A stretch of 64,000 nucleotides of DNA from positions 124,001-188,000 of the forward strand of contig OY978104.1 in NCBI GenBank assembly GCA_963854735.1, in the 5' to 3' direction. Below are positions 1 through 11,842 of the stretch, piece after piece. A program made the position numbers and the translations under genes. The notes beneath the pieces are model-generated. The model did not search any database. It saw nothing but the letters and a program-made list of their open reading frames with translations, and was not told the DNA's origin. The DNA is from Marvania coccoides (taxonomy: Eukaryota > Chlorophyta > Trebouxiophyceae > Chlorellales > Chlorellaceae). Within the stretch, counting starts at the first letter, position 1. Each line of letters starts with the position of its first letter.

Positions 1-832
1 GGCAGCGTGCACGCCGAAGATCTGGGTCTGGCAGCCGGCCAGTGGTGACTCTTATGTCTCGCAGCGCGCTAAGGTGAAATCTGAGATTCGTCGGTCTTTC
101 CGCACCCTTTCTCTAGATGCCAAAATGAGTAAAACTTTCATCTGACACCCTGATTTCTTTCTGGAATAACAGTCGAGCTGTTTTGAACGAGGCTGACGTG
201 GTAGAGTTCATTTTGTACAATTACGATGTCACCGTTAAAGTAACGACGCTGGAGGAGCCCCTGCTTGAGACGACGCAGCTTCTGGCGGGCACTGACGTGC
301 TCATAGCCAGCCACGGCGCTGGGCTCACAAACGGTCTCTTTCTCAAGCCTGGGGGTGTGGCCATGCAGCTATTCCCGTACGGCTGGCGACACCCAGGCGT
401 GAAGAGGACCATTCGGGGGTGAGCAGTTTGCATATGCTTTGCTTCCTATTTCAAACTTCTGCAATTTGCGTCATTATTACACCTTCATTAATACATGCAA
501 AAATGTGTAAAGTAATATAGCATTTTCGGCCATTCCTTTGGTGCAGCTACGCTTATGGCGAGATCATCGAGGCGAGGGGGTGTGAATACATGGAGTGGGT
601 GAACCCAAACCCTGGGAACGCTTACATGCGGCGCTGCGACTTCAAAAAAAAAACTGTGGAGAGTTACTCGGTGCACCCGCTGTCGGAGTGGCCGCTGCCG
701 GTGGATAACCACCCCGGCAACCACTGGATCTACATGAACACGCGGGTTGGTCTGGCGGAGATTGCACCACACCTTCGCGAGCTGATGGAGAAGGCAGGCG
801 TTCCTCCTTCTCCTGCAGCAGCAGACGCATGA
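1..832 (+). CDS. GT61 glycosyltransferase, copy 1 (5'-truncated by window edge)
   Basis: C-terminal third of a glycosyltransferase family 61 (DUF563) protein; the rest lies left of the window. Exons read as <1-73, 173-418 and 547-832. The middle exon carries the NEAD segment followed by SHGAGLTN and QLFPYGW, the family hallmark near the nucleotide-sugar site. The last exon carries EWVNP, MRRCDF and the terminal HPLSEWPLP...HWIYMNT block. The intron that splits the DFK and HPL segments in copies 2 to 6 is absent here: the coding sequence runs straight through an A-rich stretch near 644-655. The VVTLMSR segment before the NEAD exon is shared with copy 2 rather than with the VTFMWRK copies, so 1 and 2 appear closest. 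Family assignment is by motif; donor and acceptor sugars are unknown. Confidence 0.85.
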
Positions 833-2211
833 ATGCTTTTTTTCCTTATTTATGTTTGTTATTATAATTTCCTTGGTTATTTGCATTGCAATTAATTTCC
901 CTAGCCATATTTACACGTTTTTATATAATTGTTCTTCTCCGCCCGTCCTATTTCTTTAACAAGTTTTTCAGTCTCTGCCTACATTATTTATAAATCGATT
1001 GAACTGCGCTGCTACCTGCTGATGCGTTTTAAACTCGTTTAATACCTGTATAGCTTACTCAAATTCCAGCAAGGGGGAGGAAAACCGGCTAGCATTTGAA
1101 TTGTAAAGAAATAAGAACACGTTGAAGAAATTCGGAGCGTCTGGTGATGTCAACACCATCATCTGGTAGCAACCAAGCAGCGCGTAGGTACCTTTGTCTT
1201 TTGCATAGTGAACGTATCTCGCTCTGACGCCTGACGCCGCATCGTCTCCCAGCATGCTGCTTACACAGTGGGGTCTTTGCTTTCTTTTTCAACTTCAGTG
1301 CAACTTCGAAAGGAATTGTTCTAAAGTAAAGTAGAGAGGTCTTAAAAATCTTAAAATATGTGTTTTTGTTGTAGGTGGTGTGCTTGAGGTTTTAACTAGT
1401 TGCCCTGGCCGGGCCTGATATAAATATTGTCTCCCTCTCCCCCCGTCCCAATGCACTTGACTTGTTTTAGAATTTATCTGAGGTCAGAAAGTGGAGAGGA
1501 TGGCGAAGGAGGGTTTATTAAACGTCTATAGTAAAAGGCACCTGTTTCCACCCCAAAGCAGCCCGGCCAAAAACTATGCCGCAAATCTGCCGCCCAGCGA
1601 GTCAAAAACCGCCACGGCTGGAAGGCGGAGTGCCTCGGAATTTTCAAAACTAACATTTCTTTGGCACGACGGAAGTGTGTTTTTGGTGCACCTGGCCCCT
1701 GTATCTGTGCGGTTGTGCTCCATGCATGATGCATCTTTTGTTCAATGCCATTCAGATGTATTGCGTTCTTCTCATTCCCCTATGCTGAAAGGCTCCGTCC
1801 GAGCTTGTGTCGCCCTTTCCTGTGTAAAAATCATCATCAGGCTGAGTGACTGGGCGCGCCAAAACTCAGCAACTGTTTTGGCAGTGCGCGGCAACTGCCA
1901 GCAAATGCCTGTTATAAAAAGGCTAGAGCTAATGGACGCTGAACATATATATTGTTCATGGTCCCAAACATGCGCCCCTCTCGCATTTCTGCTTCCAAAC
2001 ACGCTTTTCGGTTGGGATTATAATCGGTCTCAATATTGTAAACACTAGTATACTGTTCAGCAACTGGGCATCTCCTAAAAATGAAATATAGATATATTTA
2101 ACTTTACTATCGCACAGCTATCAAACATGTGAGTCCATTGCAGCTGGGCAACAGACATGTCATGCCGAGATACTGACTCTCTCTCTCTCGCTTTCTCTTT
2201 CTCTGTGCAGA
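833..2211. other. Intergenic, GT61 copies 1-2
   Basis: AT-rich sequence with no coding region I can support. A long pyrimidine tract ending in TGTGCAG lies directly before the copy 2 ATG (about 2176-2210) and looks like a 3' splice site, so copy 2 may have an upstream non-coding or very short coding exon in this gap. Confidence 0.5.
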
Positions 2212-4705
2212 ATGCCTCGACGGAGATCCCCTGTGCGCGAGGGGTGGATATGGACACACAATATCGTGTTGACGTTTGTGGTCACCGTGATGGTGACTTT
2301 TGCGTGGTCGGCCCTCTTCTGGATGCCACAATCTCACACCTTGGTCCGGGTCAGCATCTTTGAGGGCCTTCCCGATCCCACAACTAGAGCAGACCCTACT
2401 CCACCACCCAGCTGCCCGGAATGCCATGTCTCCAGCGTAAAAATTATGGGGACCATGCGCACCAACGGCGCATTCACCCGGCAGCGTTACCGCTTCGAAA
2501 ACGTCCATCTGAGCTCCTCAGACACGCTATCCGTGTTCTTGGACCCCTCCGTGCCGCTGCCAGAGCCTTACGAGGTGGACAGCGTGCACGGAAATGGCCA
2601 CGCCCGCCGCTTACCGACAGAGCTCTTCTACATGCAGCTGGCAGCCCCCAAAAGGAAGATACTGCTCAACGTCGACTATCGCCACTCATCTCCCGAGTTT
2701 GCGTTCCAAGAGTGCCGGCGGTGGGAAGAGCGACCTGTGTTTCTGCTTCAGGTATAATCGTTCGATTATTAGCGATGACTGCTTTTTTGTGCATTGTGAT
2801 TTAATGAAATAAGCAAATTTTATATTTCAGGTGCCCCACAACACCAATATCTGGCACGCGTGGAACGATGGGCTGATGGGAGCTTACCAGACGCTGCGTG
2901 ATGAAGGGCTGCTGCCGCTGGCTGAGATCGATGCCAGGGGCAACATGCAGGAGTACACGGCAGACCTGGACCCCGAGGGCTGCCCTCCGGTGCTTACGCC
3001 TGGGACGAGAGAGTCTCAGCGCCCTCCCCGCCCTGTCGCATGCCGTCCCAAGGTGGGAGTTGTTACTGCCAAAAAATGCTCCCCAAGGCGGGATAAATGG
3101 TGCACAGAGGGGCTGGTGGCGGTGAATAGGACCCACGGACCGATCATCTTACGTGCAAAGGGCACTTCGCCCATGAACGCTCGTTGGGAAATCATGCTGA
3201 GGGCGGTCAGCGAGGACGTCAGGTGAGGAGGAAGAAGGGTTTAGCCTTTTCTGTTTCATCGCGCATTAAAATGAAACAACGTTCGTGATTTTGCTGTTGT
3301 GCTTATGATCACGATATAATTCACATTCTTACATTATTTATAATAAACAGGGACTGGGAGTCGGAGATTGGCACGTGCTTCAAAGAGCTTTATGTGGCGA
3401 AGAGCAACACAATGAACTTTTACATGGCCATCAACGGCGTGGAAGACCCGTCGCCAGTCAACCTCGCAGCACGGGTGCGAATTTGTTTAAAGCAGCTATC
3501 GAAGTCATGGCCCCACCATCCTTCCTGATGTTTTCAATGTATTCCCCTCCCCCCAAAACAGGACCTTCGGAAGCGATCCATGGCGGGTTTTCAGGCCACC
3601 ATGGAGACAATTTTCATGGCAAACCGAAAGAAAAGAAAGGAGCAGCAGTGGCGAGGGTACCGCGATATCGGCATGGAGGTTTTGCGGCGGGGCATCGGGC
3701 GGGAAGACGCCGACGCGCTTCAGGCCCTGAGGGAAGTGAGGCGGCTGTCGGTCATAAAAGATTTCGGTTCTACGGACGAGGACAAGCCGGAGTTCCTTCA
3801 GGCGATGTCAAAAAGCCTGCAAAGGGTGAAGCGGCTGGTGAAAGAGCTGCAGGCATCTGGGAAGAAGCCGAGTGTCCCTGCCAACGGGCGGCGGGTAGTC
3901 ACATTGATGTCTCGCGGTGACCTCAGGTAAGAACCACGAAATGTCTTATTTTCCCGTTCATTAATTGCATTCCTTGCATACTAATATTTTTTTTTCCCGC
4001 TATCCAGGCGTTCAATTCTTAACGCTGCTGACCTGCTGGAGTACATTTTGTTCAAGTACGACAACGTCACTGTGCGTGTCACAACTCTGGAGGAACCACT
4101 TCTGGAGACGATCCAGATCATGAAGGAGACGGACGTGCTGGTAGGCATGCACGGCGCAGCATGGACCAATGGCGTGTTCTTGAGGCCAGATGCCGTCGCC
4201 CTGCAGCTGTTCCCGTATGGCTGGCGCAGCCCAGGCATGAAGCGGCCCATTCGAGGGTGAGTTCTAAGCTCTTTTATTCGTTGTACTTGCTAGGCCATCC
4301 AACTTTGCCGCAGCCTAACAATTTGATGTTGCAATGCATTTGCAGGTACGCATATGAAGAGATTGTGCGAGCTCGGGGGTGCGGCTATGCAGAGTGGGTG
4401 AACCCCATAGCTGAGAATGCCTTCATGCGGCGGGGAGACTACACTGTCCTCCAGAAGTCAGGGTGAGTTATGCAATCCCGCCCCAAAATCATTCAAAACG
4501 AAGGTAATACTGACCTTTCTCCCCCTATATCAGGGAGACGGATATCGAGTACTCGCTGCACCCTCGCCTGGAGTGGCCTCTGCCGACCACCAACCAGCCA
4601 GGGGGGCATTGGATATACCAAGCAACCGTCGTAGACATTGAGCAGTGGGCAACGGCATTTGACAACGTCATAAATGACATTGGTGGTACTCAGTTTCGCC
4701 GCTGA
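2212..4705 (+). CDS. GT61 glycosyltransferase, copy 2
   Basis: Predicted type II membrane glycosyltransferase of family GT61, 652 aa. Exons: 2212-2751, 2831-3222, 3351-3474, 3562-3926, 4008-4256, 4346-4462, 4534-4705; all junctions are GT-AG and keep frame. A single hydrophobic segment (residues about 16-36) should anchor it in the Golgi membrane with a proline-rich stem. A CPEC pair (C68, C71) opens the N-terminal module. RWEERPV ends exon 1, and the WHAWNDG, YQTLRDEG and AEID blocks follow. The hallmark region reads GMHGAAWTN, so the usual HGAG is HGAA here. Copies 1 to 4 run head-to-tail. Plant GT61 enzymes add xylose or arabinose to glycans and others add GlcNAc; substrate cannot be inferred here. 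The ATG chosen follows an acceptor-like site, so a further 5' exon is possible. Confidence 0.88.
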
Positions 4706-5269
4706 AAAGGGAATTGCGGCGACCACGTAAAAACGAAAATTTTAGATATCCCCACTCAATTTTGATTTATATGTGTCATGTACTCTTAGTATAGTTATAG
4801 AGAAGCGTTATTTTATTTATCGTTGAAAGCTAATGCTGAGTTTTTCAGTGGCTCCGTTGTAAAATATTATTTTTTCTTCCCACAGAAAAGACGCTGTTCA
4901 AGAGAACTCGCGAGTTTGCCCTAATATAATGGGGATTACTCAGGTGATGTATACACGGCGTGCCTGTTTGTTCAAAATCTCCAGAGAGACAGGCACTAGG
5001 CTGTCGACAGGAGATTTCAAATTCTTTTTAAAAAATTGGAAAACATTGCTGTACCTGACCTATCCAGAGGCGTAGGTTGCAAATGAAATTTACGCTGATT
5101 TACCATTTTTTTAAAGAAGGGTTTAATGTTGAAGTGCTCGCAGCGAACGCGTGGGAATCGCGACAGAAGTGATCAAACGAGATGAAATGAAAAAAAAATG
5201 AAAATAGTTAGCGCGAGCTTAAAGCGTTGATGATTTGTAGCTTTGCAATGGAATCCATGAGACTATAAA
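4706..5269. other. Intergenic, GT61 copies 2-3
   Basis: AT-rich spacer with no supported gene. A TGTAA-containing stretch near 4856 could serve copy 2 polyadenylation. The sequence CTATAAAATGG at the right edge overlaps the copy 3 ATG, so it is too close to the start to be a normal TATA box. Confidence 0.4.
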
Positions 5270-8001
5270 ATGGGCCTTGAGCAGCGACGCCCCGCGCGGC
5301 AGGCTCCCCAATCTCTAGCTCGCCGCTCCTGTGTCCTGGCAGCCGTGCTGTCGTTGGGGCTCCTCGTGGCTGTTGCCCACCCCGAGTCTAGCCTCCTTCT
5401 CTGGGAGACTGCACTGCCCTCTGGATGGACCAAACATAAGACCAGGATGGGCCAGCACCCAGCAGCAGCAGCGGCCCAAAGACCCTCCTCCGGCTCCACG
5501 CCCCAACAGCAGCACAAAAACAGCAGCTCGCCTTCAGGCGTCTTCAGCAGCCGTGGCACAATTGTAGGGGCAGTGAGTGCGGAGGGCCCTTTCACTCGGC
5601 ATCGCTACCGCTTTGAGAACGTGCTGCTGAGTTCCGACGACGAGTTGGCAGTGCTGCTGCCGCCTAGTGCGCACCTACCGGCAACTGCCCTCTCCGTCGA
5701 CACCCTCCACGGCATCAAGACCATCCAGGGCAACGCCAGCGCCGCTGAGATGCCTACCACTGTGTTTTATCCAGGCGTGAAGGACTGGGGGCAGCTGCGC
5801 ATCAGCTACCGCCACGCGGGGAAAGGCGAGAAGCTTGAGTGCCAGCGGTGGGAGGAGCGTCCGGTCTACCTCCTTCAGGTAATTGCATCATCGCCACTAG
5901 TTTCTAGCGTTCTTATTATTTTTGTTGGGCACTGCTCGGTCGCTATAATTTTCTTCCCTTCATTATTTTCGTTTACGAATGCATTGTCGTATTATGACTG
6001 CAGGTTGGCCACATGAGCAACATTTGGCACTCTTGGAACGACGGTCTCATGGGGGCTTATCAGACGCTGCGAGAGGAAGGGTTTCTCCCTTTAGCTGAGA
6101 TTGACGCAGACGGCAACATGAAGGAGTACACAGCGGATCTCGATTTGGATGAAGGCTGCCCCTGGGTGATACAACAGGGGTCGGGAGTGATGCAAAGGCC
6201 TTCGATCTGTCGCCCTTTGTCGGGAGTTGTGACTAAAAAGCGGTGTGACCCCGCCCGTGATTCTTGGTGCGTGCCAGGCCTGGCGGTAGTGAACCGCAGC
6301 GCTGGGCCGATACTGCTGCGAGCCAAGGGGACCGCGGAGGTGCTGCTGCGGTGGCGGAGCATGTACGCGGCAGTGAGCCAAGACGTCCGGTGAGGGGTGA
6401 AAAGATAAATATTAACGCGCTAAAAACTCCTTGAGTATAAGAATGTTTTAATTCTTGGCTCATACGTGCGTTTATTTGAGCCCGGTTACTTTCAGGAGCT
6501 GGGAGTCGATGGTTGGTGTGTGTTTCAGGACCTTGCTGGTGGGCAAAAGCAACACCCTCAACTTTTATGTCGCGCTCAATGCCAGCAGCCCCTTCTCACG
6601 CGAAAGAGCAAAGGCAGAGGTGATTTTTTGTCTTCATATTATTTTTCCAAGTTGATTCTGCACTCGCCACCAACATGCTTTTTCTTCTTTTCATCCCTTC
6701 TTTCCTATGGTCAGAGTCTCCGGCAGCGCGCGATGGAGGCGTTCCGCCGCGTGATGCTCACAGCGCAGCACGAAAAGCAGGCTCAGTACCCCCAGCGCTG
6801 GGACGGTTACAGCGACCCAGGACTGGAGAAGCTGCGGCGGGGGGTGGGGCCCTCAGAAATTGAGGCGCTGGCAGCTCTGAGGCAGGCCCGAAATCGCGCT
6901 GTCGTGGCCAGCACTGATTTTGGCGTGGAAGATAGGGCGGAGCTGCGGGAGGCGCTGCGGCGGAGTCGGGCGGCCATGCGACGGACGGTGGCTGCAGCTG
7001 CTTTGGGCGATGTGGGCAACGGAAGCTTGCTGCATGGGGCTCAGTCAGTGAAGAAGCGCCTGGTGGTCACGTTTATATGGAGGAAGCAACTCAGGTGCGC
7101 GGCTGGCTGAGAGCTCTAGGGTTTCTTATTAACCCCCCCCCCGCCCCCCCCCCCCCCCTCCCTTTTTTGCGCAAATTTTGACATTGATTCGGTCTGTCTT
7201 CCACGCAGTCGTTGTGTTTTGAACGAGGCCGACCTGTTGGAGTACATTCTGCGGCGGTACAACGCCACCATCAGAATTACAACATTTGAGGAGCCCTTGC
7301 TTGAGGCGATGCAGCAGATGGCAGAGACGGATGTGCTGGTGGCAATGCATGGGGCGGGTTTAACCAACGCCATGTTCCTATCGAACATGTCGAAGCCAAG
7401 AGGTGCAGCGCTGCAAATGATGCCCTACGGCTGGCTCAACTCAGTGACCAACAGAACTATTCGAGGGTAAGGCGAAGCGTTGCCATGCAATGGTATTTTT
7501 GTTCTTCTTTCACATGCCCAGTGTACCCCGAGGAGTTTTAACCCTCAATGAAGCGATCCTGGGAGGAGGATGCGGTTCCGCATGTCAGACACGTATTCCT
7601 GCTCTTACTCCCGTTCCTCATAAATTCCGTGCTGCAGTGGGGCATACAAGAACATAATCGTGTCAAACGGATGGAAGTACGCCGAGTGGGTCAACCAGAA
7701 GGCAGGGAATGCCTTCATGCGGCGGCAAGACTTCAAGCATCATCGACGAAAAGAGTGAGTTGGGAGTAGCGAAAACGCGTGGCACCGAGGGATTGTATGG
7801 CAATTTTGAAGCTAAAAAATAATTCGTGTTCTCACTCGATTCAGGGGCCTTGTTCCTGATTTTTCGCTGCACCCTCTCCCTGAGTGGCCAAAGCCTACAA
7901 ACCAGCACGGCGCAGCTTACTACATCTACCAAAACACGGTGGTGGATGTTGGAGACTGGGCGCGAGTGTTCGATGCGCTCATAGCTGGGATGGCGCCATG
8001 A
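5270..8001 (+). CDS. GT61 glycosyltransferase, copy 3
   Basis: GT61 paralogue of 676 aa. Exons: 5270-5878, 6004-6389, 6496-6619, 6715-7094, 7209-7466, 7638-7754, 7845-8001. The intron positions match copy 2 one for one. The membrane anchor is residues about 21-36 after a basic start, followed by a Gln/Ser/Pro-rich stem. The N-terminal module (RYRFENVLLSSDDELAV) lacks the CxxC pair of copies 2, 4 and 6. The family core is intact: RWEERPVYLLQ, NIWHSWNDGLMGAYQTLREE, AMHGAGLTN, QMMPYGW and the terminal HPLPEWPKP...YIYQNT block. The intron at 7095-7208 contains a run of 15 C at 7144-7158 upstream of its acceptor. Probably a Golgi enzyme; substrate unknown. Confidence 0.88.
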
Positions 8002-8486
8002 TCTGATCTCTGCTGGCATATTTTTACAGCGAGGCGGAGAAAACGATGGAGCTGTAAAGCTGGGAGGAAGACAGCAGGGCGGCGGTGCTGGGGGGTGGAT
8101 TTTCGGCGAGGAATGTACGTTTGGAGATTGGGGACGGCCGAGCCGCGAGTGTCAGCTTTTCAGCTCAGCCGCTTGGAGAAAGTGGGCACCGACGCCAACT
8201 GACAAAAACTGCCGAAATTCTACAAAAATCGGTTATCGTATACCTTTATAATAAATAAATGTTTATTTTATTATTTTGATGTGTAGCAAACTCTCCTGAT
8301 CGCCTGAATTATAACGAACCGCCAACTTTGTGCCGATGATGATTTCCGTTGAGAGTTGTAAACAAGTGCTGAATATTTATTAACCGATGATCAAGGATGA
8401 AGGTATATGATGCTTAATGACTTCCACATAATATTTAGCACTGAACACGTCTTTTCTGACATTGATGGTTACAACTCATTTCGCAG
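8002..8486. other. Intergenic, GT61 copies 3-4, with possible first exon of copy 4
   Basis: The main copy 4 exon opens without an ATG behind an acceptor at 8486, so a start exon must lie upstream. One frame-compatible candidate is 8336-8365 (ATG to a weak CAA|GTGCTG donor, phase 0), adding ten residues. This is a suggestion only. Otherwise the spacer is AT-rich and holds nothing recognisable. Confidence 0.3.
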
Positions 8487-11391
8487 GCCAATTTCAGGCT
8501 CTTGGTGTTGGTTATTTTGTCCCTGCTGATCTCGCTATACGCAGTGAAAACCAGATACTACTCTGGAGGGACAGCGGTGAAAAGGGGGGGCAAAACTGGC
8601 CACATGTGCACTCACCGCTCGCTCGGACAAAATCAATCTTTTGAAAATGACCAATGGTGCTCTGGCATGGAGAAAAAGAAGCAGGCCGCCCCCGCAGCCA
8701 GAGCAGAGAGTTCATCGCCGCGCTTATCTCCACCTTCACCTGAAGCGGAAGTAGAGGACGATGAAGCGGGTGATGATGACAGGAGCTCCCCTTTGCTTTT
8801 GTCACCGCCGCCGCCGCGGCAGCAGCAACAACAACAGCCGCGGCCCCCCTCCCCCCTACCTTCTCCGCAGATAGAGGACCCTGCGCCACATTCCCCTACA
8901 CTGTGCGAAGGCTGCGTCGTGTCAAAGGTGACCCTCAAGGCCACCATAGACAATTCTGGCGCTGCCGTGAGGCCTCGCTACCGCTTTGACAACGTCATGC
9001 TGCGCAGCGACGGAAGCCTGCGGGTGTTTTTGGCGCCAGGCGAGGCCCCCCCTGACAAGGAGGTGGAGATCACGACCCTGCGGATGTCTGGAGTGAACAC
9101 TCACCTTCCGACCAGCTTCATGTACCACGCCGACATGGGAGAAGAGTACTTTATCAACGTCAAGTAAGAATACAGCAGCAATGCCAACATTTCATTGTTA
9201 TTTTGCTTGTCTATTTTCTTTAGTACCTCCTCATTTTTTTTAATTTTTTTGAGCAGTTACAAGCCCTACAGCGACTCCTCGGTGCCCCGGTGCAATCGCT
9301 GGGAGGAGCGCCCCGTGTACCTGCTGGAGGTGCCGCACCAGTCAAACATCTGGCACATGCTGAATGACGGCCTCATGGGGGCTTACCAGACGCTGCGAGA
9401 GGAGGGGCTGCTGCCGCTGGCGGAAATCGATGACGAGGGCAACATGAGGGAGTACACAGCGGATCTGGACACGAGGGGGTGCCCAAAGGTGATTGATATT
9501 GGGGAGAGAACCGCGTATCACCCTGAAAAGTGTCGTCCCAGGACAGGGCTGATTGCTGCCGCCAAATGCGATCAGGGGAAGGACACTTGGTGCACTGAGG
9601 GCCTGGTGGCGGTGAATAGGAGCCAGGGGCCCATCTTACTGCTTGCTCAAGGCACCCGCCCAGCGTTTCCTCGGTGGAGGCACCTGTTCGAAGCTGTTTC
9701 CGAGGATTCCAGGTGCAATTTCGCTGTTTGCGTTTCGCATTGCCAAAGTATTTCATTCCATAATGCAAGCATTATTCATTTGCTTCATTTTCTAATAGGA
9801 AGTGGGACGACATGCTGGGCACGTGCTTTCGGGAGCTGTACGTGGGGAAGAGCAACCTGCTGAACTTTTACGTCAACCTTCACACCAAAGAGAGCGAGGA
9901 GCGGGCAACCTCAATTGTAAGTGGCTTTTTATTTCTACTTGGGGATGTATTTTTTTCTGCGTTCTACCATTTGGAACATGCGCCGTACTACTACTCCATT
10001 GGTTTGTACAGAAATTGCGGGCCCAGGCGTTGGAGGCTTTTTCAAAGGTGGCGTTCACAGCAGAGCGGGCGCACCAGGCCGAGATTCGAAGCCTGGGAGG
10101 AAAGGGGAAAGCCTGGGACGGGTATGATGACAGCGATCTGGAGCGGCTGCGGCAGGGCATTGGGATTGAAGAGGTCAAGGAGCTGGACACGCTGCGAAAG
10201 TGGCGGCGGCGGGCGATCAGAGGGTTGGTGAACAGCGACAAGATGTCGGAAAATGACGCGGAGGAGCTGCGGGAGGCGCTGAAGAAGAGCGCGCGGCAGC
10301 TGGACAACATTTTGCCTCCTGGAAAGGAGCAAACGTCTTCGCGTCTTGGTGCAGCAGGCAGACGGCTGCCAGTGGTGACTTTTATGTGGAGAAAAGAGCT
10401 CAAGTACGATCCCAAAACAGCATTGTTTTTGCCACATTTTGAAATTATTGGCATTCCTAATTATTGTGTGTGTGTGTGTTTGGTTGTGTGCAGGCGCTGC
10501 ATTGTGAACGAGGCCGACCTGCTGGAGTACGTTCTGCGGCGATATGACGTTAGGGTCAAAATTACGACATTTGAGGAGCCCGCGCTGCAAATGATGGAGT
10601 TGATGGGAAGCACGGATGTGCTGCTGGGTAATCACGGCGCTGGATGGACCAATGCTTTGTTTGTCAAGCAGGCGAGTTTCTATGTGTGTGTGTTTTTCAG
10701 CATGCGGCGACCTAACCTGACGCTCTCTCTTCTCCCTCTGCTCCCTCAATTTCAGGGCGCCGCCGCCATGCAGATGATGCCCTATGGCTGGGCTCGCCCT
10801 GGCTCGAATATTACAGTGCGGGGGTGAGTGTGAAGGCGTCTTGCAACTTTTCTTGTTTCAAGTACTGCATTACACAATACCGCTGAGGAGAGGGAACTGC
10901 AGCAAAACAGCTAATTGTTTTTCTTCATGCAGGACGTCTTACCAGGCGATTGCGCTGGCTAGGATGTGCAAGTACCAGAAATGGGTGAGCACGCGGCCTG
11001 AGGGCGCGTTCTTGCGAGATGTGGACTTTAGGAGGAGGTACGAAGGAAGAAAGAGCGGTGGAAGCTTCTGAAGAAAGCGTGTTGTGATCTCTTCAAAGGA
11101 TTCACCTCTTTTCTTTTCTTTTGTATGCAGTGATTATGATCAATCACTGCACCCAATGCCCGAGTGGCAGTGGCCCTCTGGACAAAGACCAGGTAAATGC
11201 CGGGAGACGTTGCTGCGGCAGCATTTGTATTGGCGTCAAGTAATGACGCCAATGACTAACAAAAAAATCATGTTTTTATGGCTGCAGGGAACATTTGGAT
11301 ATATCAAAACACTGTAGTGAATTTAAGAGACTGGGCGCCTGTGCTGGATAGCTTGATGGCTGCTGCCGGGATTTTGGCATCTTTTGAATGA
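8487..11391 (+). CDS. GT61 glycosyltransferase, copy 4 (first exon unresolved)
   Basis: GT61 paralogue, 719 aa without its missing start. Exons: 8487-9163, 9257-9712, 9799-9916, 10012-10403, 10494-10671, 10756-10823, 10933-11037, 11131-11192, 11288-11391. The first exon begins with a hydrophobic anchor (LLVLVILSLLISLYAV), then an acidic/Gln/Pro stem and a CEGC pair. The core shows RWEERPVYLLEV, VTFMWRKEL, GNHGAGWTN and QMMPYGW. It lacks the intron that splits LLQ|V in copies 2 and 3 but has private introns at 9164-9256, 10672-10755 and 11193-11287. The 10672-10755 intron needs a GC donor (CAG|GCGAGT) and is 84 nt without an in-frame stop, so it could also be retained. Removing it restores alignment with the other copies (LFVK-Q-GAAAMQ). 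Confidence 0.85.
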
Positions 11392-11842
11392 AATATTGAC
11401 CTGTGATAACAGTACCAATTACTCGTTCACCACGAAACTGTTTTTCTATTTGCTATATTTTTAAGGAGTTGTTATTTGTTTGAGTTCTGAACTGATCCAA
11501 TTTCATTTTATACACCTTTGTTGCCGTCTCCGCGCGGAGTCTAAACACTCAAATTTTTTATTTTTTTTTGTATCATTATTCGTACCGCCTTTAGTAAACG
11601 TTTCTAAGAGCAATGTCTTCTTGTTTTTTAGCCTAAAAACAGCTTAAAACACTGTTTCTATTATTATTATTATCTCACGCATGGCATTCGTTGTGTAAGG
11701 TTCAACGATAAAATTATTAACTGAACTGGCCTCGGAGACAAGTGCTATTCCTGCGTTTATCCAACAATAATCGTTACGGTTGGAAATTTCAAAACCCGGC
11801 AATGTCGCTTTGGCAGCAAGCATCGTCATAATGCTGAAAAAA
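11392..11842. other. Convergent intergenic tail, GT61 copies 4-5
   Basis: Spacer between the 3' ends of copy 4 (plus) and copy 5 (minus). It contains one copy of a 38-nt dispersed repeat (11515-11552) and short ATT microsatellite sequence near 11658. No gene seen. Confidence 0.5.
11515..11552 (+). repeat. 38-nt dispersed repeat, copy A
   Basis: Matches 17500-17537 at 35 of 38 positions by direct comparison. It contains the perfect 12-bp palindrome CTCCGCGCGGAG, which is degraded in the second copy. It lies between GT61 copies 4 and 5, while the partner lies inside an intron of copy 6. Confidence 0.75.

Noticed and set aside
547..832. GT61 copy 1 as a pseudogene because one intron is missing
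   Set aside because: The missing intron leaves an open frame through FKKK to the terminal block and a normal stop, so it reads as clean intron loss.
1491..2048. 185-aa open frame between GT61 copies 1 and 2
   Set aside because: No domain, no hydrophobic or charged pattern, AT-rich composition unlike the exons, and no splice context.
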